From positions 1 through 64,000 of the forward strand of contig MEOK01000032.1 of assembly GCA_001769195.1 (NCBI GenBank): a stretch of 64,000 bases of DNA. The letters are read 5' to 3'. How positions within the stretch are numbered: the first letter of the stretch is position 1; each line of letters begins with the position of its first letter. Positions 24,401 through 31,576 of this stretch are shown one piece after another. The notes beneath the pieces were generated by a model, which saw only the letters and a list, made by a program, of their open reading frames with translations, ran no database searches and was not told the DNA's origin. A program made the position numbers and the translations under genes. Origin of the DNA: Bacteroidetes bacterium GWF2_40_14. Lineage in GTDB: Bacteria; Bacteroidota; Bacteroidia; Bacteroidales; UBA932.

Positions 24401-24456
24401 ATGAGAACCAGTATACCTAGCAGGGTATCCAACAGTTTGAATTTCTTCTGTTCCAT
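21400..24456 (-). CDS. DUF2723 membrane protein (protein O-mannosyltransferase-like)
   Basis: 1018 residues. The N-terminal half has about a dozen membrane segments, and the diagnostic motif WDCGEFIASSYKLEVGHPPG sits near residue 36, where Asp and Glu correspond to the acidic pair of GT-C-fold transferases. A long soluble part follows (from about 560), with a helical repeat-like C-terminus. Family members relate to TMEM260-type O-mannosyltransferases and are nearly universal in Bacteroidota, where proteins are O-glycosylated in the periplasm. Donor and acceptor are unknown. The stop codon begins an octamer array. Confidence 0.92.
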   Translation of the reverse strand: MEQKKFKLLDTLLGILVLIISSVVYLSTIEPTTSFWDCGEFIASSYKLEVGHPPGNPVFQVIARFFTLFADKDNAAMMVNAMSAMCSAFTIMFLFWTITHLARRISEKTSKEQTLAGAITILASGLVGALVYTFSDTFWFSAVEGEVYAMSSLFTAAVFWAMLKWEEQADQPYANRWIILIAFLMGLSIGVHLLNLLAIPALVFIYYYKKYDVTVKRSFYVFLMSAALIAIILFGIIPYLPKIASYFDLLFVNVFGLPFNSGATFFMLVILAATLFAIWYSYKKGKVLLNTIMYCFMMIVIGYSAYSVVVIRSSANTPTNEYSPDNPFTLVRYLGREQYGSNPLVYGETYASPYDIVQDEYYARLGDKYQKVPGPIRAVYASDAKMLFPRMWSASDEHVKFYQRYTEGRGRSIVGSDQKMPLFSDNLAYFFGYQLDWMYFRYFMWNFAGRQNDIHSTTPGEIFRGNWESGIGFLDRARLGDQREGPDYIVNNKAKNHYYMLPLLLGIFGLFFQLGKDKRNWWVTMLLFLMTGVAIVLYLNQPPFQPRERDYAYAGSFYAFAIWVGLGVMAVYDFMKNRAKLPANVAAVGVGTICLVVPFQMAGENWDDHDRSNRYTARDLAYNYLNSCDPQAILVTHGDNDTFPLWYIQEVEGVRTDVRIMNTSLLGTDWYIDQMKYQVYDSKPLPLSIPKKDYLYGTNDMVQIVDRLNKPVPIKAVIDLISNPDAKMKAENGKSYSFFASRKLILPVNVQNAIACGIISAADSVPDSIELTIPEGKRVITKTEMMVLDLLANYKWDRPIYFVAMGGDLEIGIKEYLEYDGFAYKFVPIKSKTSVGNPGRVNAENLYKRLMTVYRWGNLNDPTINVDYQNLLTFNAVMSVRNLHTQAARSLALKGKFKEAVEVLDRMQEVAIPSQLPLNCSTMSSLNEFSVMEAIDIYLLAGEKEKGFSLMDAFLDETFDGITLFSKKYGAQFLSVSDIEQNVAYIFHLSEILKNRGEAAKATELEKRIENVIKGIQG

Positions 24457-24491
24457 TTGTGTATTTTTCTGACTTTAATGAGAATATTAGG

Positions 24492-24527
24492 CAAAGATAC
24501 TATTTTGAATTTTTCTACATAACTTTG
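24492..24527. promoter_or_regulatory. Divergent -7 elements for DUF2723 and SUI1 genes
   Basis: On the minus strand TATCTTTG (24492-24499) precedes the DUF2723 gene; on the plus strand TAACTTTG (24520-24527) precedes the SUI1 gene. Both fit TAnnTTTG. Clear -33 elements are not visible. Confidence 0.4.
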
Positions 24528-24543
24528 CAGCAAAATTATTACA

Positions 24544-24891
24544 ATGGCGGAGAACGATTGGAAAAGCAGACTTGGAGTAGTCTACTCTACAAATCCTGAT
24601 TTCGGATATCAGGCTGAGGAGGGCGATATGACAAGTGATACTCTTCCTACCGACAAGCAACGTCTCATTGTATCAATTGACCGCAAGCACAGGGCGGGTA
24701 AACAGGTTACTCTGGTTTCCGGATTCGTTGGCAGAGAAGAAGATCTGGCAGATCTTGCAAAAATTCTTAAAAGCAAATGTGGTGTAGGCGGTACTTTAAA
24801 GGATGGAGAAGTACTTATTCAGGGCGATTTCAGAGATAGAGTTATAAGCATTTTACAGACATTGGGTTATAAAGCAAAGAGGGGAAACTGA
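24544..24891 (+). CDS. yciH: SUI1/eIF1-like translation initiation factor (YciH type)
   Basis: 115 residues. The SUI1 domain fills the C-terminal two thirds: IDRKHRAGKQVTLVSGFVG, then LKSKCGVGGTLKDGEVLIQGD, ending in LQTLGYKAKRG. Bacterial SUI1 proteins bind the small ribosomal subunit and affect start-codon fidelity. Its stop overlaps the next start by one base (TGATG), so the next gene is translated by reinitiation. Confidence 0.93.
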   Translation: MAENDWKSRLGVVYSTNPDFGYQAEEGDMTSDTLPTDKQRLIVSIDRKHRAGKQVTLVSGFVGREEDLADLAKILKSKCGVGGTLKDGEVLIQGDFRDRVISILQTLGYKAKRGN

Positions 24892-25700
24892 TGATTATTA
24901 ATGATACCCTTTACATTACCGACAGCCTTTCGTGCAAGTATATTCTTGTAGATCTGGATACATCGCAGCAGCAGGTATTTCTGCCTGTGGACAATCTTTT
25001 TGGGCATCAGACTCTCACAAAGGTTACCGCATCCCCGGCGTCACATGTTTCTGCCGGTTATAAGCAGAATGATGAGATTCTCTCTACACTAGTACTTGCC
25101 TTTTTTATAATAATGGTAATCTTCTCCCGGGAGATTATTAATGTATTGCCTGCTGCCCTCAACTCTCTTTTTAGCCTGAAAAACCATTACAAACTGGAGG
25201 AAAAACTTGCTCTTTCCGGTCAGAGAAATGTGGTGACAGCAATTTCTGCCCTCTATTTTCCTGTTTTACTCACTTTAATGAACAGTAATTATCTTTTTGA
25301 TTCATTTGAATTGCTCCCCCAATACTTTCTCCTTCTGTGTATTTTATCTCTTTTTGCCTTATGGCTTGTAAGGAAGGGTATCTACGATTTATTATCGTGG
25401 CTTACAAAAGACAAGAATACTTTCAAATTAATAGAGAGAATAGGGTACAATCATATGATAATTTCTGTTATTTTCTCTTTACCTGCAATTTTACTCAGAT
25501 TTTTTTGGCCTGAAACTGACGCCTCTTCTATTTTGATTGTACTGCTAATTAGCATTTTATTCGTTTTTTTAATTTATTTAGTGAGGGGGTATCAAATAAT
25601 TATTTCACATCGCTATTCACATTTTTTTTATATTTTGTATCTTTGCTGCATTGAACTGTTACCAATCGCACTAATATCGAATTTTATACTCTCTTACTAA
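24891..25700 (+). CDS. DUF4271 membrane protein
   Basis: 269 residues with about seven membrane segments from residue 62 onward (for example TLVLAFFIIMVIF, FLLLCILSLFALWLV, ILLRFF). The tail (YQIIISHRYSHFFYILYLC then ELLPI) is the conserved end of DUF4271 proteins. The family is restricted to Bacteroidota and usually lies just before hemD, as here (4 bp gap). Function unknown. Confidence 0.88.
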   Translation: MIINDTLYITDSLSCKYILVDLDTSQQQVFLPVDNLFGHQTLTKVTASPASHVSAGYKQNDEILSTLVLAFFIIMVIFSREIINVLPAALNSLFSLKNHYKLEEKLALSGQRNVVTAISALYFPVLLTLMNSNYLFDSFELLPQYFLLLCILSLFALWLVRKGIYDLLSWLTKDKNTFKLIERIGYNHMIISVIFSLPAILLRFFWPETDASSILIVLLISILFVFLIYLVRGYQIIISHRYSHFFYILYLCCIELLPIALISNFILSY

Positions 25701-25704
25701 GACT

Positions 25705-26442
25705 ATGAAAATTAAAAAGATACTGATCTCTCAACCCGCTCCGACTAATGGATCTCCCTATACAGAACTTATTTCAAAGTATAAGCTTAACATAGATTTC
25801 GTCCCTTTTTTCAAGGTTGAAGCTCTTCAGGCAAAGGAGTTCCGCCTGCAAAAAGTGAACATTCTGGAATATTCGGCTGTTGTTTTTACCTCCAGGACAT
25901 CAATAGATGCTTTCTTTAAAATATGTGAGGAACTAAGGATAGCTGTACCTGAGACAATGAAGTATTTCTGTGTTTCTGAGGCTATTGCACTTTATCTGCA
26001 GAAATATATTGTCTACAGGAAGAGGAAAATCTTCTTTGGAAGCGGCACAAATGCCTCAATTATTGAGACTATTGGTTCTAAACATAAAACTGAACATTTT
26101 CTTATCTGTGTAGCAGATAGTTGCAAGGCTGACATTAATAAGTTTTTTGTAAAAGCTAAATTAAAGCACACAAGTGCAGTTTTCGTAAAGACTGTTCACA
26201 GCAATATTACCAACATAGATATTTCTGCTTACGATATGCTCGTTTTCTACAGCCCTTCCGATATCAAATCGTTGCAGGAAAATTTCCCCGAATTCAAACA
26301 AAACGACATCCAATTTGCAACCTTCGGGCCTGCCACTCTTAAGGCTCTCAAAACCGCAAAATTAACATCAACAGTAGTAGCTCCCACCCCGGAAGCCCCC
26401 TCAATTGCCAAAGCACTGTCAAACTTCTTTGAGCAAAAGTAA
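25705..26442 (+). CDS. hemD: Uroporphyrinogen-III synthase
   Basis: 245 residues. Two Rossmann-like halves are visible: ILISQPAPTNGSPYTEL and AVVFTSRTSIDAFF in the first, FLICVADSCKADIN, DMLVFYSPSDIKSL and FATFGPATLKALK in the second, in the right order for HemD. It closes and inverts the linear tetrapyrrole in haem synthesis. HemD proteins diverge strongly, so the assignment leans on the DUF4271-hemD-rnpA-yidD order typical of Bacteroidota. No other haem gene is in the window. Confidence 0.85.
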   Translation: MKIKKILISQPAPTNGSPYTELISKYKLNIDFVPFFKVEALQAKEFRLQKVNILEYSAVVFTSRTSIDAFFKICEELRIAVPETMKYFCVSEAIALYLQKYIVYRKRKIFFGSGTNASIIETIGSKHKTEHFLICVADSCKADINKFFVKAKLKHTSAVFVKTVHSNITNIDISAYDMLVFYSPSDIKSLQENFPEFKQNDIQFATFGPATLKALKTAKLTSTVVAPTPEAPSIAKALSNFFEQK

Positions 26443-26455
26443 CCGGACATATGAA

Positions 26456-26941
26456 ATGGAAAAGCCATCCAAGCCCAATGATTTATCCGAAGCCTCTTCA
26501 ACAGAAGTCGTTCCTCATCATTTGCCCATAAAAATTTCAACCAGGTTTCCCAAAGAAGAAAAGCTGACCTCTATAATAAGAATTCAGGAGATTTTTGACA
26601 AAGGAACGGTTCTGTTTATCCATCCCATTAAAATATACTACTTGTCTAATGATTGCACCTATAACAGGGTTTTGATTACAGTACCCAAACGACTTCATAA
26701 AAAGGCTGTCTCCAGAAACCTCCTTAAACGACGGATTCGGGAAGCCTATCGTCTTAATAAGGGCGTTCAACAGATACATATACCCGCTCCCACTTTTGTC
26801 GACATAAATATCGTATATATCAGCGGCGATATAATGGAATTTAAGCCACTAAACAACAAAATATCAAATGCACTTGCAAAAATGCAAAAAAACATCAACA
26901 TGGCTGCAAAACCTAATGATGCACCTGCTAAACGCACTTGA
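26456..26941 (+). CDS. rnpA: Ribonuclease P protein component
   Basis: 161 residues from the ATG at 26456, 13 bases after hemD; the track start lies inside hemD. The N-terminal 25 residues are a non-conserved extension. The family core follows: [14 protein letters not shown], then [31 protein letters not shown], which holds the RNR motif (here [11 protein letters not shown]). It binds the RNA subunit for 5' maturation of tRNAs. Its last 23 bases overlap yidD, a common arrangement. Confidence 0.93.
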   Translation: MEKPSKPNDLSEASSTEVVPHHLPIKISTRFPKEEKLTSIIRIQEIFDKGTVLFIHPIKIYYLSNDCTYNRVLITVPKRLHKKAVSRNLLKRRIREAYRLNKGVQQIHIPAPTFVDINIVYISGDIMEFKPLNNKISNALAKMQKNINMAAKPNDAPAKRT

Positions 26942-27191
26942 ACTAGCAGCAGGTCTGGTAATCAGGGTCTTGAAATGGACACTTTCCCTCCTTTTCCTGA
27001 TCTTGATCAGGTTTTATCAGTATGTAATCTCACCACTGAAACCCCCATCTTGCCGCTACACCCCAACTTGCTCTTCCTACGCAATAGAAGCCATTAAAAA
27101 ACATGGTCCCTTCAAAGGGTTCTACCTGGCAGTCAGACGCATTTCACGCTGTCACCCGTGGGGTGGCCACGGCTACGACCCTGTTCCATAA
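26919..27191 (+). CDS. yidD: Membrane protein insertion efficiency factor YidD
   Basis: 90 residues from the second of two adjacent ATG codons (26916, 26919); the longer track start lies deep in rnpA. The protein has an amphipathic or membrane helix at the N-terminus and the family core [29 protein letters not shown], then [24 protein letters not shown], in full. YidD assists YidC in membrane protein insertion. It overlaps rnpA, as is typical. Confidence 0.93.
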   Translation: MHLLNALELAAGLVIRVLKWTLSLLFLILIRFYQYVISPLKPPSCRYTPTCSSYAIEAIKKHGPFKGFYLAVRRISRCHPWGGHGYDPVP

Positions 27192-27210
27192 GCAGCAAAA
27201 TCTACCCGCC

Positions 27211-27280
27211 TGCCTATTGCCTAATGCCCAATGCCCATTGCCCATTGCCTATTGCCCAATGCCTATTACCTAATGCCCAT
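27211..27280 (-). repeat. Heptamer tandem array at the 3' end of the OlsF-like gene
   Basis: Ten units of TGCCYAW (TGCCTAT, TGCCTAA, TGCCCAA, TGCCCAT), one of them TACCTAA. The ninth unit contains the TAG stop (plus strand CTA at 27270-27272) of the minus-strand acyltransferase gene. Translating it forward gives LPNAHCPLPIAQC-like noise seen in the ORF track. Confidence 0.92.
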
Positions 27281-29063
27281 TCCCCTCTATCCCAAATCGT
27301 TTGTAGACTTTTTCTTTGTTTGGTTCATCTTTGGCGAGTGCCATAACCTCCTGACGGGAGATTTGAGTGAGGTCCAGAAGCACCAGCCCATCAACACAAT
27401 AGTTGAAGTCAGGGTCTACATTGAACCTTATCATTTTTGAATTTATCTTAAGGTACTTCTTAACGAGTGTCGGAAGTCTGTATTCGTTGTTGCTCAAGCG
27501 GAGAAGGTAACGGTCAAATTTTTCTATGCTATCCATCTTGTTTTGCATCAGATCGTCCACATAAACACGCAGATAGTCAGGAAAGAATGGGTTACGGGGA
27601 GTTACCATATTTTCCATCTCCTTTATTGAGTGATATTTCTCCAGATAATAGATCATCAGGCTCCTGTAGAATTTTGGATACCACGAGCTTATGCTTACCG
27701 GTCCAAGCAGATACCTTACCTCGTTGTTGTTGAGAACGGAGTAGAAGAGCCCCTTGATTAAAAGAACCAGAGGAAGTGCCTCCTTCTGATAATCAAGGAC
27801 AACAAACGAACGACCCAGCTCAATAGATTGGGAAAGAACTTTTAAGAAAGGTTTTTCATAACTGAAAAGCGAGTTGGTATACATACCCTTTATACCCTTC
27901 TTGTCTATGATCTCTTTGCCAAAACCCAGCCGGTATGCCCCGACCAATCGTGTTTTCTGCTTATCCCAAAGAATTAGGTGCTTGTAGTATTCGTCGTATT
28001 CGTCCAGGTCCAGCGGACGTCCTGTACCCTCACCCACTGCCCTGAATGCCTCCTCCCTTCTCCTACCCAGCTCGTGCATCATAAGAGGGATAGATTTGTA
28101 ATCGGCCAGATAACAACTATAGTGTCCGGTAGTGAATAACAGTTTGTTAGGCGGAAGTGAGTTTATCTCCTTCTGCAAAGCCCTGCGGTTTTTTGGCAGA
28201 GCAATAGGTACTGAACCGCTGTTGGCAACCTCTTTTTTCTCCTCCTTGATATTTGCCTCAAGAGCATATGTGCGAGATCTCAAAAAAAGACCCAGTGTCT
28301 TGAGATCTTCATATTCCGACATTTCATTTACGGTGATAGGCTTGCCTATTCTCACCTTGATGGTTTTTCCCCCTTTATTGAGAAGTTCCCGTGGCAATCT
28401 TACTGTTCTGAGTACTGGATGAAGCTTGCCCAACCAGTGGAAAAAGTTAGAGTTGCCTCCATGACAGTAGACAGGAACCACAGGCACACCTGAGTTTTTT
28501 ATCAGTTTTATTATTGCTGGCTGCCACTCCTTGTCCTGTATAATGGAAGTACCGTAATTGGTAGATACCTCTCCAGCAGGAAACAGGCCAAGACACCCAC
28601 CTTTACTCAGATTATCAGTCGCCATCCTGAGGCCGGCAAAACTTCTGGAGAGCCCCGGTTTGTCGGAAAAAGGATTCACCGGAAAAAAGAAGTCCTTTAA
28701 ATTTGGAATGTGCGAGAGTATGAAATTTGAGATTACCTTGATATCTGGTCTGACAGAGCTGAAGATGTTGAGAAGAATAATGCCGTCCACTCCTCCGTAG
28801 GGATGGTTGGCAACAAAGATAAAAGGGCCGTCCTGAGGAATGTTTTCAAACTCCTTGTCGTCAATTTCGAACCTGATATTGAACTCCTTGAGAAGTGCGG
28901 AGGTGAACTCCCTCCCTTTGTGCTGGGCACATTTGCTGTATTTCTTGTTTATCTTGTTGAAACCAAGAATATATGAAATCAAAGGGGCCAGCATATCGCC
29001 TGAAAATCCCTTTAATCTTATTGCATTTTTTATGTCCTGCTTGGTTACAACTTTAGTCTGCAT
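27270..29063 (-). CDS. Two-domain aminolipid acyltransferase (OlsF/GlsF-like)
   Basis: 597 residues from the ATG at 29063; the track start four codons earlier is TTG. The N-terminal half is a PlsC-type O-acyltransferase with FVANHPYGGVDG (the NHPxGGxD active site) and LFPAGEVST. The C-terminal half is an OlsB-like N-acyltransferase of the GNAT fold (KLLFTTGHYSCYLADY, then YKHLILWDKQKTRLVGAYRLG). Bifunctional proteins of this layout make ornithine or glycine lipids by acylating the amine, then the hydroxyl. The last residues and the stop are formed by the heptamer array. Which amino acid is used cannot be told. Confidence 0.82.
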   Translation of the reverse strand: MQTKVVTKQDIKNAIRLKGFSGDMLAPLISYILGFNKINKKYSKCAQHKGREFTSALLKEFNIRFEIDDKEFENIPQDGPFIFVANHPYGGVDGIILLNIFSSVRPDIKVISNFILSHIPNLKDFFFPVNPFSDKPGLSRSFAGLRMATDNLSKGGCLGLFPAGEVSTNYGTSIIQDKEWQPAIIKLIKNSGVPVVPVYCHGGNSNFFHWLGKLHPVLRTVRLPRELLNKGGKTIKVRIGKPITVNEMSEYEDLKTLGLFLRSRTYALEANIKEEKKEVANSGSVPIALPKNRRALQKEINSLPPNKLLFTTGHYSCYLADYKSIPLMMHELGRRREEAFRAVGEGTGRPLDLDEYDEYYKHLILWDKQKTRLVGAYRLGFGKEIIDKKGIKGMYTNSLFSYEKPFLKVLSQSIELGRSFVVLDYQKEALPLVLLIKGLFYSVLNNNEVRYLLGPVSISSWYPKFYRSLMIYYLEKYHSIKEMENMVTPRNPFFPDYLRVYVDDLMQNKMDSIEKFDRYLLRLSNNEYRLPTLVKKYLKINSKMIRFNVDPDFNYCVDGLVLLDLTQISRQEVMALAKDEPNKEKVYKRFGIEGNGH

Positions 29064-29068
29064 ACTAA

Positions 29069-29098
29069 TTGACAAATATAGGATAATTGTTACTTTTA
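29069..29098 (+). promoter_or_regulatory. Promoter of uvrC
   Basis: TTG, 19 bases, then TACTTTTA (one base from TAnnTTTG), 13 bp before the uvrC ATG. It overlaps the divergent promoter of the acyltransferase gene. Confidence 0.45.
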
Positions 29099-29102
29099 CA
29101 AA
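29073..29102 (-). promoter_or_regulatory. Promoter of the OlsF-like gene
   Basis: On the minus strand TTTG, 18 bases, then TATATTTG, both full matches, with the ATG ten bases further on. It lies on top of the uvrC promoter. Confidence 0.6.
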
Positions 29103-29111
29103 AAATAAATC

Positions 29112-30911
29112 ATGAATTTAAGATTCCGGGAATGGATAAAACTACTCCCAGCCCAACCGGGAGTGTATCGTTTTTTAAACAAAGAGGGTACTATCATATA
29201 TATCGGAAAGGCGAAAAATCTAAGGAACAGGGTTTCGCAGTATTTTCAGACACCTGAGTCACTGACGGTGAAGACCAGAGTGATGGTTTCAAAAATTGAG
29301 AATATTGAGCACACGATTGTTGAAAGCGAAGAGGATGCACTGCTTCTTGAAAATAATCTTATAAAAAAACATCAGCCCAGGTATAATGTAATGCTAAAGG
29401 ACAGCAAGACCTATCCCTGGATATGCATTAAAAATGAACCATTCCCCCGCGTTTTTATCACTAGAAAATATGTGAGGGATGGATCTGTTTACTTTGGTCC
29501 GTACAGCTCAGCATCATATGCATACAATCTAATTGAACTCATCAACTCGATTTTCTATCTGAGAACCTGCAAGCTTTCCCTTACAGACGATAATATAAAA
29601 AGCAAAGGGTTCCGTCCCTGCCTCAACTATCACATTGGCAAATGCAAGGCACCATGCATAGGAGCATATAATGCAACGGAATACCATCATCAGATTGAAA
29701 GTATAAAATCTATCCTCAAGGGCGAGTCGGCTGAGATAATGAAGGAGTTCAAAGTTGCCATGCTGCTTGCTGCCAAAGATTTACGATTTGAAGAGGCTCA
29801 GTTGTACAAAGAGAGAATTGAGCTCATAGGCCGACATTACAGCAAATCGTTGGTTGTCAGCCAGACAATTACAAATGTAGATGTTTTCACCCTGGCTTTC
29901 GAGAACAACTTTGCCTTTGGAAACTACATGCGGGTGGTAAACGGATGCATCATACAATCTGTTAACCTGGAGTTTAAAATGCCTATCGAAGAGGAGCAAT
30001 CTACAATACTAAGCCTTTTCATTGGCGAGATACGGTCAAAGTTCGGTGAGCTCTCAAACGAGATTCTTGTGCAGTTTATGCCTGAGGATATTTTCAATGT
30101 AAAGAACATCCACATACCCCAGAGAGGTGATAAGCTAAGTCTGCTGGAGCTGAGTCTGAAAAACGCAAAGTTCTTCAAGCTGGAAAAACTCAAACAGGAG
30201 GAGACACTGCGGCCGGAAGAGCATAAGAACAGGATAATGACAGCTCTTCAGAGAGATCTTGAACTCCCGGAACCTCCCGTGCACATTGAGTGTTTCGATA
30301 ACTCAAATATTCAGGGCAAGTTTGCCGTTGCTGCATGTGTAGTTTTTAAAAACGGAATTCCTTCAAAAAGCGACTACCGCCACTTCAACATAAAGCGTGT
30401 TGTTGGAGCCAACGATTTTGCAACAATGAAGGAGGTTATAAACCGAAGATACTCAAGGCTTCTGTTAGAAAAAGAAGAGTTGCCTCAGCTGATAGTTGTA
30501 GACGGAGGAAGGGGTCAGCTTAACTTTGCCTATGAAGCCCTGCAGGAGCTTGGACTTAACAAGACAATCAAGATTATAGGAATTGCCAAGAGGCTGGAGG
30601 AGCTAATAATTCCCGGTGACCCTCATCCTCTATTCCTCGACAAAAACTCTGCATCGTTAAGGGTGATAATGAACCTGCGCGACGAAGCGCACCGTTTTGG
30701 TATTGGACATCATAGAAACCAACGAAGCAAGGCACAGACCGAATCGGAACTCAGATCAATAAAGGGAATCGGCGAAAAGACAGAGCAGAAGCTTCTATCG
30801 CGGTACAAGAGTCTCAAGTCTGTCAGAAAGGCACCTTATGAGGATATCAAAGCGTTGGTCGGTGTAAAAGCTGCTGAAATTATAAAAAACTATTTTTTGG
30901 AAGACAAGTGA
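29112..30911 (+). CDS. uvrC: UvrABC system protein C
   Basis: 599 residues, full length. The GIY-YIG nuclease is at the N-terminus (GVYRFLNKEGTIIYIGKAKNLRNRV), a Cys-containing linker follows (CLNYHIGKCKAPCIG), then the UVR helix pair near residue 220, the RNase H-like second nuclease (IECFDNSNIQGK and VVDGGRGQL), and two helix-hairpin-helix motifs (GIGEKTEQKLLSRYKSLK). UvrC makes both incisions in nucleotide excision repair. Its 3' end overlaps convergent pnuC by 22 bp. Confidence 0.97.
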   Translation: MNLRFREWIKLLPAQPGVYRFLNKEGTIIYIGKAKNLRNRVSQYFQTPESLTVKTRVMVSKIENIEHTIVESEEDALLLENNLIKKHQPRYNVMLKDSKTYPWICIKNEPFPRVFITRKYVRDGSVYFGPYSSASYAYNLIELINSIFYLRTCKLSLTDDNIKSKGFRPCLNYHIGKCKAPCIGAYNATEYHHQIESIKSILKGESAEIMKEFKVAMLLAAKDLRFEEAQLYKERIELIGRHYSKSLVVSQTITNVDVFTLAFENNFAFGNYMRVVNGCIIQSVNLEFKMPIEEEQSTILSLFIGEIRSKFGELSNEILVQFMPEDIFNVKNIHIPQRGDKLSLLELSLKNAKFFKLEKLKQEETLRPEEHKNRIMTALQRDLELPEPPVHIECFDNSNIQGKFAVAACVVFKNGIPSKSDYRHFNIKRVVGANDFATMKEVINRRYSRLLLEKEELPQLIVVDGGRGQLNFAYEALQELGLNKTIKIIGIAKRLEELIIPGDPHPLFLDKNSASLRVIMNLRDEAHRFGIGHHRNQRSKAQTESELRSIKGIGEKTEQKLLSRYKSLKSVRKAPYEDIKALVGVKAAEIIKNYFLEDK

Positions 30912-31576
30912 ATCCAGGTGTACCAGCCGTTAAGCGAATTTGCAAGGTAGAATATCCACATAATAACCATAAGCATAGAGTGTGCATCGCCTCTTAAGAA
31001 TGCAATTATCCACATTATCACGCTTATAATGTTCACAACAACCCAGAGAGACCATTGTTCCATATATGTCCTAACCATCAGATACATGGCAATTACTGAG
31101 AGCACCGTAGTGGCCGAATCCTTGTAAGGCTGAGGGTCTTCGAACTTGTCAAGTATAAAACCAACTATCGCAACCATTGCAACGGAGAAGAGAATAAGAA
31201 TAATTCTCTGACTTGTATTCATTGTTTTTGAAGTGACTGTAACAGAGTCGTTTGCTTCTCTCTTTTTTATCCAGTTGAACCAGCCGACAAATTGCATGGG
31301 TACATAGTAGGCGGCATTCAGTACTGCATCGCCGTAGAGCTCAGACTTAAAGGATATATATGCATACAGAGATACATTAACCAAACCGAATATGTAGTTG
31401 AGTATGTTACCCCGGGCGACCATAACAACGCAAATTACCCCGCTCACTGCAGCTACAGAACCAATGAAATCTATCTCCTTCTGTAACACCGAATAGACAA
31501 TATTCAGAACCACTATTCCTGTTATCAGAAACCAGTCGAACGGCTTTAGAGTGTTTATTTTTTTAAAGTGTTGCAT
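30890..31576 (-). CDS. pnuC: PnuC-family nicotinamide riboside transporter
   Basis: 228 residues with seven or so membrane segments. Family strings include IGSVAAVSGVICVVMVARGNILNYIFGLVNV, MQFVGWFNWIKK, and a conserved end MWIFYLANSLNGWYTWI (the WxxW pair of PnuC). It takes up nicotinamide riboside or a similar vitamin for NAD synthesis. No thiamin riboswitch is seen, so the PnuT (thiamin) variant is less likely. Its ATG overlaps by one base the stop of the upstream 970-residue protein, so they form one operon. Confidence 0.88.
   Translation of the reverse strand: MQHFKKINTLKPFDWFLITGIVVLNIVYSVLQKEIDFIGSVAAVSGVICVVMVARGNILNYIFGLVNVSLYAYISFKSELYGDAVLNAAYYVPMQFVGWFNWIKKREANDSVTVTSKTMNTSQRIILILFSVAMVAIVGFILDKFEDPQPYKDSATTVLSVIAMYLMVRTYMEQWSLWVVVNIISVIMWIIAFLRGDAHSMLMVIMWIFYLANSLNGWYTWIHLSSKK

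Noticed and set aside
27158-27440. Plus-strand ORFs reading LPNAHCPLPIAQC
   Set aside because: Translation of the heptamer array; no start region or family.
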